13,219 nt of DNA from Spongiibacteraceae bacterium (lineage in GTDB: Bacteria > Pseudomonadota > Gammaproteobacteria > Pseudomonadales > PIVM01): positions 1 to 13,219 of the forward strand of contig JAUXDF010000051.1 of assembly GCA_030618505.1 (NCBI GenBank), in the 5' to 3' direction. The notes beneath the pieces are model-generated. The model did not search any database. It was given only the letters and a program-made list of their open reading frames with translations, and had not been told where the DNA came from. The first letter of the stretch is position 1. Each line of letters begins with the position of its first letter. Shown here piece after piece: positions 6,617 through 13,219 of the stretch. A program made the position numbers and the translations under genes.

Positions 6617-7498
6617 TCAATGTTTGGAGGCAAGCAGGCGAATCCATTCTTCGTCTTGTGTGATGGGTTTGAAATCAAAGTGTGGACTATAGGCTTTGAG
6701 TAGTTGGTCGACCTGGGTGTCGAGTATGCCCGACATGCATAGAGAGCCCCCTTTTATTACCAGCTCAGTAATGATCTGCTGTAGTGATACCAGCGGTCCG
6801 GCCAGTATGTTGGCGACGACGAAGTCAGCGCTGAGATCGACTGGAACCTGCTCGGGTAACAGCACGGTGATTTTATCATTGCTGATGTTATTGCGGCTGG
6901 CATTATCGAGGGTGGCGGTCAGTGCCTGGGGGTCATTGTCAATCGCATACACATGCTCGGCACCTAACAGTAGTGCGGCTATCGCGAGAATGCCGGAGCC
7001 ACAGCCATAATCAATCAGGCTTGCGCCTTTTAATGCCTGGCTATCGAGCCAGCGCAGACAAAGTGCTGTGGTTGGGTGGGTGCCGGTGCCAAAAGCCAAG
7101 CCGGGGTCGAGCATGATATTAACGGCATCAGGTTCAGGTGGTGGTGTCCAACTGGGGCAGATCCACAGACGTTCACCAAACTGCATGGGGTGGTAATTCA
7201 CCATCCATTCGCGTTCCCAGTCTTTGTCTTCAAGAATTTCACAGCGATAGCTGGGTAGTGGTGCTTTAAATTCATTGGTAATTACTTGTAAAATTTGATC
7301 AGTATCGCTGTCTGCATCAAATAAGCCGCTCAGTCGGGTGTGTTGCCACAGAGGTGTTTCGCCAGGCGGCGGCTCGTAGAGAGGCTGATCGGCCAGGTCT
7401 TCCATGGTGACGGCTACGGCGCCGGCGCTCAGCAGTGCGTCTTCTAGCTGGGCGCAGTGCTCGGGATTGGATTCCAGTCGAATTTGTAACCAGGGCAT
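6617..7498 (-). CDS. prmA: Ribosomal protein L11 methyltransferase
   Basis: PrmA is a cytosolic SAM-dependent enzyme that trimethylates lysines and the N-terminus of ribosomal protein L11. The product is 293 residues, the same length as the E. coli enzyme. An N-terminal substrate-recognition domain (about 1-60, starting MPWLQIRLESN) leads through a linker with DWEREWMVNYHPMQFGERLW (93-112) to the methyltransferase core. The core shows DPGLAFGTGTHPTT (131-144), SAM motif I DYGCGSGILAIA (163-174), the acidic YAIDNDPQAL (184-193) and VVANILAGPL (227-236). The start is fixed by the conserved N-terminus, although the ribosome site is not obvious. The gene lies 78 bp after accC with a stable stem-loop between them. 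The cotranscription is inferred from gene order. There is no sign of damage. Confidence 0.98.
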   Translation of the reverse strand: MPWLQIRLESNPEHCAQLEDALLSAGAVAVTMEDLADQPLYEPPPGETPLWQHTRLSGLFDADSDTDQILQVITNEFKAPLPSYRCEILEDKDWEREWMVNYHPMQFGERLWICPSWTPPPEPDAVNIMLDPGLAFGTGTHPTTALCLRWLDSQALKGASLIDYGCGSGILAIAALLLGAEHVYAIDNDPQALTATLDNASRNNISNDKITVLLPEQVPVDLSADFVVANILAGPLVSLQQIITELVIKGGSLCMSGILDTQVDQLLKAYSPHFDFKPITQDEEWIRLLASKH

Positions 7499-7543
7499 AA
7501 GCGTTGTAGTTTATAGGACAAGAGCTTTATAGGGAGGGAGCTG

Positions 7544-7568
7544 CTGAGGCAGGGCTTGCCTGCCTCAG
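7544..7568 (-). other. Stable intercistronic stem-loop between accC and prmA
   Basis: CTGAGGCAGG (7544-7553) and CCTGCCTCAG (7559-7568) form a perfect 10-bp GC-rich stem with a 5-nt loop. It begins 8 nt after the accC stop. No U-run follows in the direction of transcription; the downstream bases are C-rich. It therefore looks less like an intrinsic terminator than an mRNA 3'-end stabiliser, processing site or partial barrier that lowers prmA expression relative to accBC. Confidence 0.75.
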
Positions 7569-7576
7569 GGCTGGGT

Positions 7577-8923
7577 TTACATATCCAGCTTGCTTTCAAG
7601 GTAGTGGATATTAGTGCCACCTTTACGGAATTCACTGTCACGAACCAAGTCCCTTTGTAGTGGGATATTGGTGCTGATGCCTTCAATAACCAGCTCATCA
7701 AGTGCGTTACGCATGCGTGTTAGCGCTGCTTCACGATCCTTGCCATAGGTAATGATTTTTGCAATCAGTGAGTCGTAGTAGGGTGGTACTTTGTAGCCAC
7801 TATACAGATGCGAATCGACCCTGACACCAAAACCGCCCGGTGGATGAAAATGAGTGACTGTGCCGGGGCAGGGCATAAAGGTCTTTGAATCTTCGGCATT
7901 AATACGACACTCAAAGGAATGACCGCGGAAAATAACATCTTCCTGTTTAAAAGACAGTGGAAGATTGGCAGCAACGCGTAGTTGTTCTTTAACAATGTCA
8001 ACGCCACTGATCATCTCGGTAACGGGATGCTCAACCTGGACACGGGTGTTCATTTCGATAAAGAAAAACTCATCGTCTTCATACAGGAACTCAAAAGTAC
8101 CGGCGCCGCTGTAACCAATTTGTTTGCAGGCATCGGTGCAGGACTTGGCAACGCGGTCACGAACTTCCTGAGGAATCTGCGGTGCAGGTGCCTCTTCAAG
8201 CACTTTTTGGTGTCGACGTTGCAGTGAGCAATCCCGGTCGCCGAGATGAATGGCGTTACCGAGATTGTCAGCGAGTACCTGAATTTCTACGTGGCGAGGG
8301 TTTTGAAGAAATTTTTCCAGATAAACGGTGTCATCGCCAAAAGCTGCTTTTGATTCGGCTTGTGTGACATAGATGGAATTAATCAGAGCATCCTCGCTAT
8401 GGACAACACGCATGCCACGTCCACCGCCGCCTGCCGAAGCTTTGATAATAACCGGATAGCCAATTCTCTTGGCAATGATCAGAGTGCGATCATTGTCTTC
8501 GGTCAAAGGGCCGTCGGAGCCCGGTACCGTAGGAACCCCGGCCTTTTTCATTGCCTGAATGGCGGCAACTTTGTCACCCATAATGCGAATGACTTTGGCG
8601 GAGGGGCCAATAAAAGTAAAACCACTTTTTTCGACTTGCTCGGCAAAATCAGCATTTTCAGCTAAAAAACCATAACCGGGGTGTATCGCCGTAGCATCAG
8701 TGACCTCACAGGCGCTGATCAGCGCTGGAACATTCAGGTAGCTGTCTACTGATGGATTGGGGCCAATACAAACGGATTCGTCGGCCAGACGGACATGCAT
8801 TAAATCACGGTCTGCTGTGGAGTGAACAGCAACTGTTTTGATATCCAGCTCTTTGCAGGCGCGCAATATTCGTAGTGCAATTTCACCACGATTGGCAATG
8901 ACAACTTTTTCCAGCATGTGCAT
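7577..8923 (-). CDS. accC: Acetyl-CoA carboxylase, biotin carboxylase subunit
   Basis: AccC carboxylates the biotin on AccB with ATP and bicarbonate, the first half-reaction of malonyl-CoA formation for fatty acid synthesis. The 448-residue length is typical. Visible elements are EKVVIANRGEIALRILRACK (5-24), HPGYGFLAEN (81-90), the glycine-rich ATP lid KASAGGGGRGM (161-171), RHVEIQV with His211, RDCSLQRRHQKV with Cys232 and Lys240, and the active-site EMNTRVQVEHPVTE (290-303, with Glu290, Asn292 and Arg294). These match the E. coli catalytic residues shifted by two. The ATG at 8923 is preferred over the one at 8917, because GAGG stands 5 nt before the first. The extra Met-His explains the two-residue shift. 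The gene follows accB by 51 nt, the usual accBC operon. Confidence 0.98.
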   Translation of the reverse strand: MHMLEKVVIANRGEIALRILRACKELDIKTVAVHSTADRDLMHVRLADESVCIGPNPSVDSYLNVPALISACEVTDATAIHPGYGFLAENADFAEQVEKSGFTFIGPSAKVIRIMGDKVAAIQAMKKAGVPTVPGSDGPLTEDNDRTLIIAKRIGYPVIIKASAGGGGRGMRVVHSEDALINSIYVTQAESKAAFGDDTVYLEKFLQNPRHVEIQVLADNLGNAIHLGDRDCSLQRRHQKVLEEAPAPQIPQEVRDRVAKSCTDACKQIGYSGAGTFEFLYEDDEFFFIEMNTRVQVEHPVTEMISGVDIVKEQLRVAANLPLSFKQEDVIFRGHSFECRINAEDSKTFMPCPGTVTHFHPPGGFGVRVDSHLYSGYKVPPYYDSLIAKIITYGKDREAALTRMRNALDELVIEGISTNIPLQRDLVRDSEFRKGGTNIHYLESKLDM

Positions 8924-8974
8924 CGCTTCCTCTATTTGTTGCTCGCTTAGTCTCGGTGACCAAGGGGCGTTTAA

Positions 8975-9433
8975 TTAAATAATCGTTACCAGGGGCTGAT
9001 CGAATTCCAATGGCTGGCCATCTTCAACTAAAATTTGGCCAATGGTTCCGGATTTGTCAGCTTCTATTTGGTTCATCATCTTCATCGCTTCAACGATACA
9101 GATAACATCGCCAGCTTTAACTTGCTGACCTTCTTCTATAAAGGAGGCGGAGCCTGGGGAAGGCGAGCGGTAAAAGGTGCCGACCATGGGTGATTTAACT
9201 ATGTGCCCTGTCAGTGTTGGGGCTGCGCTTTTTGCGGCTTCAGCAGTGCTTGCTGCTGGTGCGGGCGCAGGGGCGGCGGCAGGTGCAGGCGCTGCATATT
9301 GAGGTGCTGCGGCAAAAACCGGACTGCCGTTGCGAGTGATGCGAACAGACTCCTCGCCTTCTTTAATTTCTAGTTCATCGATATTGGATTCTTCCAATAG
9401 TTCGATCAGTTTTTTGACTTTACGAATATCCAT
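8975..9433 (-). CDS. accB: Acetyl-CoA carboxylase, biotin carboxyl carrier protein
   Basis: AccB carries the biotin that shuttles CO2 from AccC to the AccAD carboxyltransferase. The 152-residue protein has three parts. The first is an N-terminal region (1-35, MDIRKVKKLIELLEESNIDE onwards), known in E. coli to bind AccC and to affect accBC expression. The second is an Ala/Pro-rich flexible linker (about 41-70). The third is a biotinyl domain (about 75-152). The biotinylation motif EAMKMMN is at 115-121, with target Lys118. The protruding thumb characteristic of true AccB is present as TFYRSPSPGSASFIEEGQ (86-103), which separates it from other biotin/lipoyl domains. A GGAA-type ribosome site precedes the ATG. 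It lies 17 nt after aroQ and 51 nt before accC, an arrangement common in pseudomonads. Confidence 0.98.
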   Translation of the reverse strand: MDIRKVKKLIELLEESNIDELEIKEGEESVRITRNGSPVFAAAPQYAAPAPAAAPAPAPAASTAEAAKSAAPTLTGHIVKSPMVGTFYRSPSPGSASFIEEGQQVKAGDVICIVEAMKMMNQIEADKSGTIGQILVEDGQPLEFDQPLVTII

Positions 9434-9450
9434 AATGGTTTCCGTGGTCG

Positions 9451-9900
9451 TTATTGTGAATGATCAGCAAGCTGGTTTAGTGCCGCTTGCAGTGCCAAGT
9501 GATAACTTTGTGATCCGAAACCGCAGATAACGCCCTGCGCAATGTCGGAGAAATAAGAGTGCTGCCTAAAGGTCTCGCGACTATGTGTGTTTGATAAATG
9601 TATCTCGATAAACGGAATTTCCACTGCAGCCAGGGCATCGCGTAATGCGACGCTGGTATGTGTAAATGCCGCCGGGTTAAACAGGATGAAGTTGACCCCT
9701 TCCTGTTTGGCGTCATGGATGCGCTCAATCAGCTCATATTCGGCATTACTTTGCAGTGTTTGCAAATGGTGTCCAGCTGCCTGGGTGGTTTCAGTGAGCT
9801 CCTGGTTGATGTCTGCCAGGGTGGTGTGACCATAGATATCAGGTTCTCGGCTGCCGAGTAAATTCAGGTTTGGACCGTGTAAAACGAGAATGGTAGCCAT
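9451..9900 (-). CDS. aroQ: 3-dehydroquinate dehydratase, type II
   Basis: This enzyme dehydrates 3-dehydroquinate to 3-dehydroshikimate, step three of the shikimate pathway. The type II (dodecameric, AroQ) form is distinguished by its sequence. Motifs are LVLHGPNLNLLGSREPDIYG (5-24), with Arg18 and catalytic Tyr23 in the lid loop, SNAEYELIERIHDA (51-64), FNPAAFTHTSVALRDA (74-89), with Asn75 and His81, and EIHLSNTHSRETFRQHSYFS (99-118), with His101, Arg108 and Arg112. The 149-residue length is normal. The ATG at 9900 is set by the conserved N-terminus, and no good Shine-Dalgarno sequence is visible. It is the first gene of the run aroQ-accB-accC and has a candidate promoter about 110 nt upstream. 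Pairing with accBC is common in gammaproteobacteria. Confidence 0.98.
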   Translation of the reverse strand: MATILVLHGPNLNLLGSREPDIYGHTTLADINQELTETTQAAGHHLQTLQSNAEYELIERIHDAKQEGVNFILFNPAAFTHTSVALRDALAAVEIPFIEIHLSNTHSRETFRQHSYFSDIAQGVICGFGSQSYHLALQAALNQLADHSQ

Positions 9901-10007
9901 GGTTATAGTCAGTCTTAATTTACAGGATTGTTTTTGTAATACCCTGAAATGCTAGATCAGCCGATAGCGGGCACTAACAAGTAGGTGTTTATATCCATCT
10001 AGCGTCT

Positions 10008-10036
10008 AATTTAACCTCCTAATTGTAGAAGATCAA
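10008..10036 (-). promoter_or_regulatory. Candidate promoter for aroQ-accB-accC
   Basis: On the minus strand TTGATC (10036-10031) is followed after exactly 17 bp by TAAATT (10013-10008). This leaves an untranslated leader of about 100 nt before aroQ. Both hexamers are imperfect and the surrounding region is AT-rich, so chance matches are easy. No better candidate was found upstream of aroQ. Confidence 0.3.
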
Positions 10037-10100
10037 TACTATTTCGTGAATTTTATAGATATTTGTTTTTGAATTTGGATTGACGTCAAGCCTCATAATG

Positions 10101-10132
10101 CCCGCTGTTCGCTCAAAACTAAAATCAGCGGG
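10101..10132. other. Inverted repeat CCCGCTG/CAGCGGG in the aroQ-dsbD gap
   Basis: CCCGCTG (10101-10107) and CAGCGGG (10126-10132) are perfect inverted copies with an 18-nt loop. A third related segment, AGCGGGCA (9966-9973), is an 8-bp inverted match to TGCCCGCT (10099-10106). The left arm could therefore pair with either side. There is no U-run, so this is not an obvious terminator. Confidence 0.45.
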
Positions 10133-10356
10133 TAGTCAGATTGGATCAATATTACAGTTATATGCAGAGATCTTGAGCGTTCAAATAGTTATTAGCCCCA
10201 AGTATGTTCTTTTTGAGTCTGTTTTGCGAGTAAGCACTAACACGCATGATGGTGATTGTTAGATTTGGTGATATAAGCGATTTTAAATGCAAATAGAGAT
10301 AGTATCGGCCAGTAATGACAGCAAGACTTAATGCTTTAGTTTTTTTGCGGCAATCC

Positions 10357-12171
10357 TTACAGGGTCTCCAGGGCCTCTAAAATGATGTCTTTAGTCAGTA
10401 TTTGCGGAAGAATGATAGCATCCTGTGGTTTGCTCTGAGAATAGAGTAAATAGAGAGGAATACCTGACCTGCCATATCGATCCAGTAGTGCGGTAATGGC
10501 GGGGTCATGCTTGGTCCAGTCCGCCTTCAGGTAGTGGATGTTGTGCTCCTGAAAGGCCTGCTTGATGACAGCGGTGCTGAGGGTGGTGCGCTCGTTAAGC
10601 AGGCAGGTAATACACCAGTCAGCGGTAACGTTGATAAAAACCGCCTGGTCGGCATCTAGTAGTTGTTGCAAGCTTGCAGCCGAGTAACTTTGCCAGTCGG
10701 CATCTTCGGGGGCGTTTAGTGCTTCGGTTTTAGGTTGCAGAAAAGGCGATGCTAGCAGCATAAGCGCTGCCAGTGTCGCTGCCAGACTGGTGATGTTCTT
10801 GATCACTTGCCAGCGATGTTTGTTGACGTTCTCGTGCCAGAGGTAAATAGCCAGGGCGATAAGCAGGCAGCCTAGCAAAACCAGAGCCATGCCAGCACTG
10901 CCGGTTTGATTGCCAATTACCCATAATAGCCAGATGCAGGTGGCGTAAAGAGGGAAAGCCATAAAGCGTTTAAAACTATCCATCCAGGCGCCGGGTTTGG
11001 GCATAAAGCGTGTCAGCGAGGGGATTTCCGAGAGAATCAAAAAGGGCAAAGCCATACCAAAGCCTAGTGCAGCGAAAACGCTAAGTGCGATTACCGGGGG
11101 TTGTGTCATCGCATAACCCAGCGCCGTGCCCATAAATGGTGCGGTGCAGGGGCTGGCAACAACAGTGGCGAGTACGCCAGTGAAAAATGTGCCGGTGTAG
11201 CCGCTCTGGCTCGCCATGGCGCCACCGAGGCCCATAAAGCGGCTGCCCAGCTCCAGCATGCCGGATAGGGCTAGCCCCATAACAAAGAACAGATAGGTGA
11301 GCGCAGCAACGAACCAGGGTGATTGCAGGTGAAAACCCCAGCCGATGGCCTCTCCCGAGGCCTTTAAGAGCAATAGCAAGGCAGCGACGGCCACAAAGCT
11401 AAGTACAACGCCGGCGGTGTAGACTAAGCCGTGTGCGCGGGTGTGCGCCTGGGCCGGGTCTTTGCCGGTAAAGCTGAGCACCTTAAGGGTGAGTACCGGG
11501 AATACGCAGGGCATCAGGTTTAAAATCGCACCACCCATGGCGGCCAACAATAGGATGTACAGTAGACTTGTTTCGTCTTGTTTGCTGTTGTTTTTATTGC
11601 CGGTGAGTTCGCTATTTTGCCTGGGTAGTTTGTCGGTATCGGCAATCTCAGTGGCAATAAGCTGCATGCGATCAATATTAAAGCGTTGTTTGTAGGGTGG
11701 GTAACACAGGCCTGCATCGGCGCAGCCCTGGGAGCTGACCTCAAGTTGTAACTGGCTGCTATTAGACTTGTACTCTGAGGGCAAGGGAATGCTGACCAGT
11801 ACCTGGTGATAAAAAACTTCCACTTCGCCAAAGTAGTCGTCAAACTTCTTTTTCCCCCGGGGTAGTAGCGGGGTGATGGGTAGTGCCTGGCCCTTGTCGA
11901 GCAGCTTAAATTTAAACTGATGGCCATAGAGGTAATAGGCGTCGGCAATCTGCCAGATCAAATGTACTTGGTCCTGCTCGAGTTCGACATTAAGCTGGTA
12001 GGCTTGTTCGACGGGGAGAAACTCATCCTCCTGTGCTGTCTCTGACAGGGTGTCAGCGGGAAAGTTTGAAGCATAAGAGGGCTGGGCAAATAGGCCGCTG
12101 GCATGTAGTGTTTGAGAATTCATGCCAATTGATAATATGCTTAGTGCTAGCAAGAGAGTTATTTTCAACAA
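10357..12171 (-). CDS. dsbD: Thiol:disulfide interchange protein DsbD
   Basis: DsbD carries electrons from cytoplasmic thioredoxin across the inner membrane to periplasmic DsbC, DsbG and cytochrome c maturation partners. The 604-residue protein is complete. It has a signal peptide (about 1-25) and a periplasmic alpha domain with the Cys pair in SQGCADAGLCYPPYKQRF (Cys150, Cys156). The membrane beta domain of about eight helices contains LNLMPCVFPVLTLKVLSFTG (Cys222) and VASPCTAPFMGTALGYAM (Cys342). A C-terminal thioredoxin-like gamma domain carries TADWCITC (Cys520, Cys523). All six redox cysteines are present. The start must be TTG at 12171 or 12168: a stop closes the frame five codons upstream, and the first ATG, at 12123, would destroy the signal peptide. 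It stands alone, 456 bp before aroQ, divergent from the lipoprotein gene. Confidence 0.97.
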   Translation of the reverse strand: MLKITLLLALSILSIGMNSQTLHASGLFAQPSYASNFPADTLSETAQEDEFLPVEQAYQLNVELEQDQVHLIWQIADAYYLYGHQFKFKLLDKGQALPITPLLPRGKKKFDDYFGEVEVFYHQVLVSIPLPSEYKSNSSQLQLEVSSQGCADAGLCYPPYKQRFNIDRMQLIATEIADTDKLPRQNSELTGNKNNSKQDETSLLYILLLAAMGGAILNLMPCVFPVLTLKVLSFTGKDPAQAHTRAHGLVYTAGVVLSFVAVAALLLLLKASGEAIGWGFHLQSPWFVAALTYLFFVMGLALSGMLELGSRFMGLGGAMASQSGYTGTFFTGVLATVVASPCTAPFMGTALGYAMTQPPVIALSVFAALGFGMALPFLILSEIPSLTRFMPKPGAWMDSFKRFMAFPLYATCIWLLWVIGNQTGSAGMALVLLGCLLIALAIYLWHENVNKHRWQVIKNITSLAATLAALMLLASPFLQPKTEALNAPEDADWQSYSAASLQQLLDADQAVFINVTADWCITCLLNERTTLSTAVIKQAFQEHNIHYLKADWTKHDPAITALLDRYGRSGIPLYLLYSQSKPQDAIILPQILTKDIILEALETL

Positions 12172-12217
12172 GATAATAGCCGCTTATTTTTGTATAAAGT
12201 GTTCAGATAGGACAATT

Positions 12218-12259
12218 ATGAGCGCAACAATTCCCGAAATGCAAAAATATAATCAATAA
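12218..12259 (+). CDS. 13-codon mini-ORF with a good ribosome site (possible leader peptide)
   Basis: ATG at 12218 is preceded by AGGA (12209-12212) with a 5-nt spacer, the best ribosome site in this intergenic region. It encodes MSATIPEMQKYNQ and ends with TAA. One base after that stop, another ATG begins a second mini-ORF in the same frame. No homologue is recognised. It may be a leader peptide, the decayed start of a gene, or chance. Confidence 0.3.
   Translation: MSATIPEMQKYNQ
12248..12253 (+). promoter_or_regulatory. Perfect TATAAT hexamer upstream of the lipoprotein gene
   Basis: TATAAT matches the sigma-70 -10 consensus exactly and lies 65 bp before the lipoprotein ATG. No good -35 is found; GCAACA at an 18-bp spacing matches three bases. 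If it is the real promoter, the first mini-ORF would not be transcribed intact from it. Confidence 0.3.
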
Positions 12260-12322
12260 ATGAGAACCGTAGGTCCTGAGCCTTTCCTCGGGCTGAGGTT
12301 TATGCAATCGAGTAAGTTATGA
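12260..12322 (+). CDS. 20-codon mini-ORF overlapping the lipoprotein start (ATGA)
   Basis: ATG at 12260 follows the previous mini-ORF stop in the arrangement TAAATG and has no ribosome site of its own. It encodes MRTVGPEPFLGLRFMQSSKL. Its TGA (12320-12322) overlaps the lipoprotein ATG (12319-12321) as ATGA, the configuration used for translational coupling. Coding status is uncertain, and the overlap is the only support. Confidence 0.25.
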   Translation: MRTVGPEPFLGLRFMQSSKL

Positions 12323-13065
12323 AAATGGGTCGTCTCGTCTCTAAAATTATCTCTATTATAGTGCCTGTGTTGGCATGGATGTTTGTAGTGAGTGCAAGTC
12401 TGGTGTTGTCTGCTTGTGGTGGTCAAGCGCTTAAACCCGCGGTGTCGCCAGCTCTGACTGAACCTCGTGATGAGCAGCAGTCCCGGCAAGCGGTGTTGGT
12501 TGCACAGCTCCTCTATGAGGCAAACGAGGCCCTGCTTAGAAATCGATTAACAAAACCTGCTTATGATAATGCCTATGATCGTTATCAGAAGGTGCTGCAC
12601 ATTGATCCTGCCAATGACTCGGCGAAAACAGGCATCAAACGTATTGGTCGTCGTTATCTTAGTCTAGCCAAGGAGGCTGATCGACGAGGGGATCGGGCAA
12701 AGGCGCGTCATTATGTGGGGATTGCAGCGACTGTTGATCCTGATTATCCGGCCATTGCGCATATGCGGGCTTATTTGAGTGTTGATGAAGAAAAGAAAAC
12801 CTCCGCCGCCAATGTGTATTATCTCAGCCGTAGCGATCTGGCAGCTCGCAATGCGGCCATAAAAAGCCAGCTTGGCGATATTGCCCGGCGGGCACAAGGC
12901 ATTGATTCCCGCTTGTTGATTGTTGGCAGCAATGATGCGGAAAGCCGTTGGATTTATCAGCAGATGCGCTCGGCAACAAGTAACTATCGTCTGCGAGGCA
13001 ATATCGAGCGCGGCGCCCGACCAAAGGTTGTGCTGCTGGATGCTCCGCTGCAGGCAGGCCCCTGA
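12319..13065 (+). CDS. Uncharacterised lipoprotein with TPR-like repeats
   Basis: I do not recognise this gene. The 248-residue product has a lipoprotein signal (MKMGRLVSK, then a hydrophobic core) ending in the lipobox LSAC with lipidated Cys33. Gly-Gly follows instead of Asp, so by the Lol rule the outer membrane is the likely site. Residues about 60-100 (LLYEANEALLRNRL then YDRYQKVLHIDPAND) and about 108-150 (YLSLAKEADRRGDRAKARHY then ATVDPDYPAI) read as two or more TPR-like helical pairs, which usually bind proteins. A C-terminal part (about 196-242, SRLLIVGSNDAESRWIYQQM then RPKVVLLDAP) looks like a small alternating beta-alpha unit. An in-frame ATG at 12325 is possible but 12319 is preferred for its GAG upstream and its overlap with a mini-ORF. 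It is divergent from dsbD, and no partner gene is visible in the window. Confidence 0.8.
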   Translation: MKMGRLVSKIISIIVPVLAWMFVVSASLVLSACGGQALKPAVSPALTEPRDEQQSRQAVLVAQLLYEANEALLRNRLTKPAYDNAYDRYQKVLHIDPANDSAKTGIKRIGRRYLSLAKEADRRGDRAKARHYVGIAATVDPDYPAIAHMRAYLSVDEEKKTSAANVYYLSRSDLAARNAAIKSQLGDIARRAQGIDSRLLIVGSNDAESRWIYQQMRSATSNYRLRGNIERGARPKVVLLDAPLQAGP

Positions 13066-13219
13066 GTCTTGGTCAATTCGGTGCTTAGGTTTAGCCGAAT
13101 AAGGGTGTTATAGTTGCCGCCGTTTCGCGGTGTTGTTAGTTAGTGCCTAACCAGAAACCGGAAGTTTTCGAAAATTAAGTCTGCTCCTGGCCAACGCAAA
13201 TCTAGCTCCTAGGCCTTTT
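13066..13219. other. Right-end non-coding stretch with several small inverted repeats
   Basis: No gene is seen up to the window edge. There is a 6-bp stem ATTCGG (13076-13081) / CCGAAT (13095-13100) with a 13-nt loop just after the lipoprotein stop, without a U-run, which may mark the transcript end. GTTAGTGCCTAAC (13139-13151) is a short hairpin, and TTTTCGAAAA (13165-13174) is a perfect 10-bp palindrome. None can be assigned a function. Confidence 0.5.

Larger units (their letters stand above)
9901..10356. other. 456-bp intergenic region without a convincing gene
   Basis: This AT-rich stretch between aroQ and dsbD should hold the dsbD transcript end and the aroQ promoter. I see a candidate promoter, a 7-bp stem-loop (10101-10132), the repeated 9-mer GCACTAACA (9971-9979 and 10234-10242), and an orphan AGGAGG on the minus strand (10020-10015) with no start codon at a useful distance. 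A 60-codon TTG-started frame at 10080-10262 has no recognisable protein character. No clear terminator follows dsbD. Confidence 0.7.

Noticed and set aside
9975..10020. Small minus-strand gene behind the AGGAGG at 10020-10015
   Set aside because: No start codon lies at 5-10 nt. The nearest ATG (9998) is 16 nt away and gives only 13 codons.
10080..10262. 60-codon TTG-started open frame on the plus strand in the aroQ-dsbD gap
   Set aside because: There is no ribosome site, no recognisable motif and mixed composition. It is short enough to be chance.
13131..13151. Integron attC-like core (GTTAG...CTAAC) near the right end
   Set aside because: It is only a 5-bp hairpin. There is no paired inner core, no imperfect palindrome of attC length and no cassette or integrase nearby.

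Overview
The window looks like core chromosome of a free-living, probably marine, gammaproteobacterium outside the Enterobacterales. GC content is moderate. The gene order, read on the minus strand from right to left, is dsbD, aroQ, accB, accC, prmA, a zinc-ribbon/DUF3426 gene, dusB, fis, purH, purD and a 7TMR-DISM sensor. As I recall it, this is essentially the Pseudomonas aeruginosa block from dipZ/dsbD to purD-retS. That suggests a pseudomonad relative such as a Cellvibrionales/Spongiibacteraceae-type bacterium; the exact taxon is inference.

Layout: (1) 1-785 is the 5' part of a membrane signalling protein with a signal peptide, a DISMED2 ectodomain and the first membrane helices, in the place where Pseudomonas has retS. 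(2) 817-3729 is purD and purH, the last steps of purine synthesis plus GAR synthetase. A 13-bp tandem repeat straddles the purH stop codon. (3) 3730-3930 is a structured leader between fis and purH. It holds a terminator-like hairpin just after fis, complementary segments that could form a competing nested fold, and a second strong terminator-like hairpin 24 nt before the purH start. (4) 3931-5252 is dusB-fis, overlapping by ATGA, with a TTG start for dusB. Upstream lies a candidate promoter whose -10 is covered by a perfect 9-bp inverted repeat. (5) 5402-9900 is a minus-strand run aroQ-accB-accC-prmA-DUF3426 (shikimate pathway, biotin carboxylase half of acetyl-CoA carboxylase, ribosomal protein L11 methylation, membrane zinc-ribbon protein). 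(6) 9901-10356 is a 456-bp gap with no convincing gene. (7) 10357-12171 is dsbD, the periplasmic thiol reductant transporter. (8) 12319-13065 is the only plus-strand gene, an uncharacterised lipoprotein with TPR-like repeats, preceded by two chained mini-ORFs.

The protein-coding content is mostly housekeeping, and no mobile element, CRISPR array, tRNA or rRNA was seen. The parts most worth following up are non-coding: the fis-purH leader, the dusB operator/promoter, the purH-purD minisatellite and the mini-ORF leader of the lipoprotein gene.
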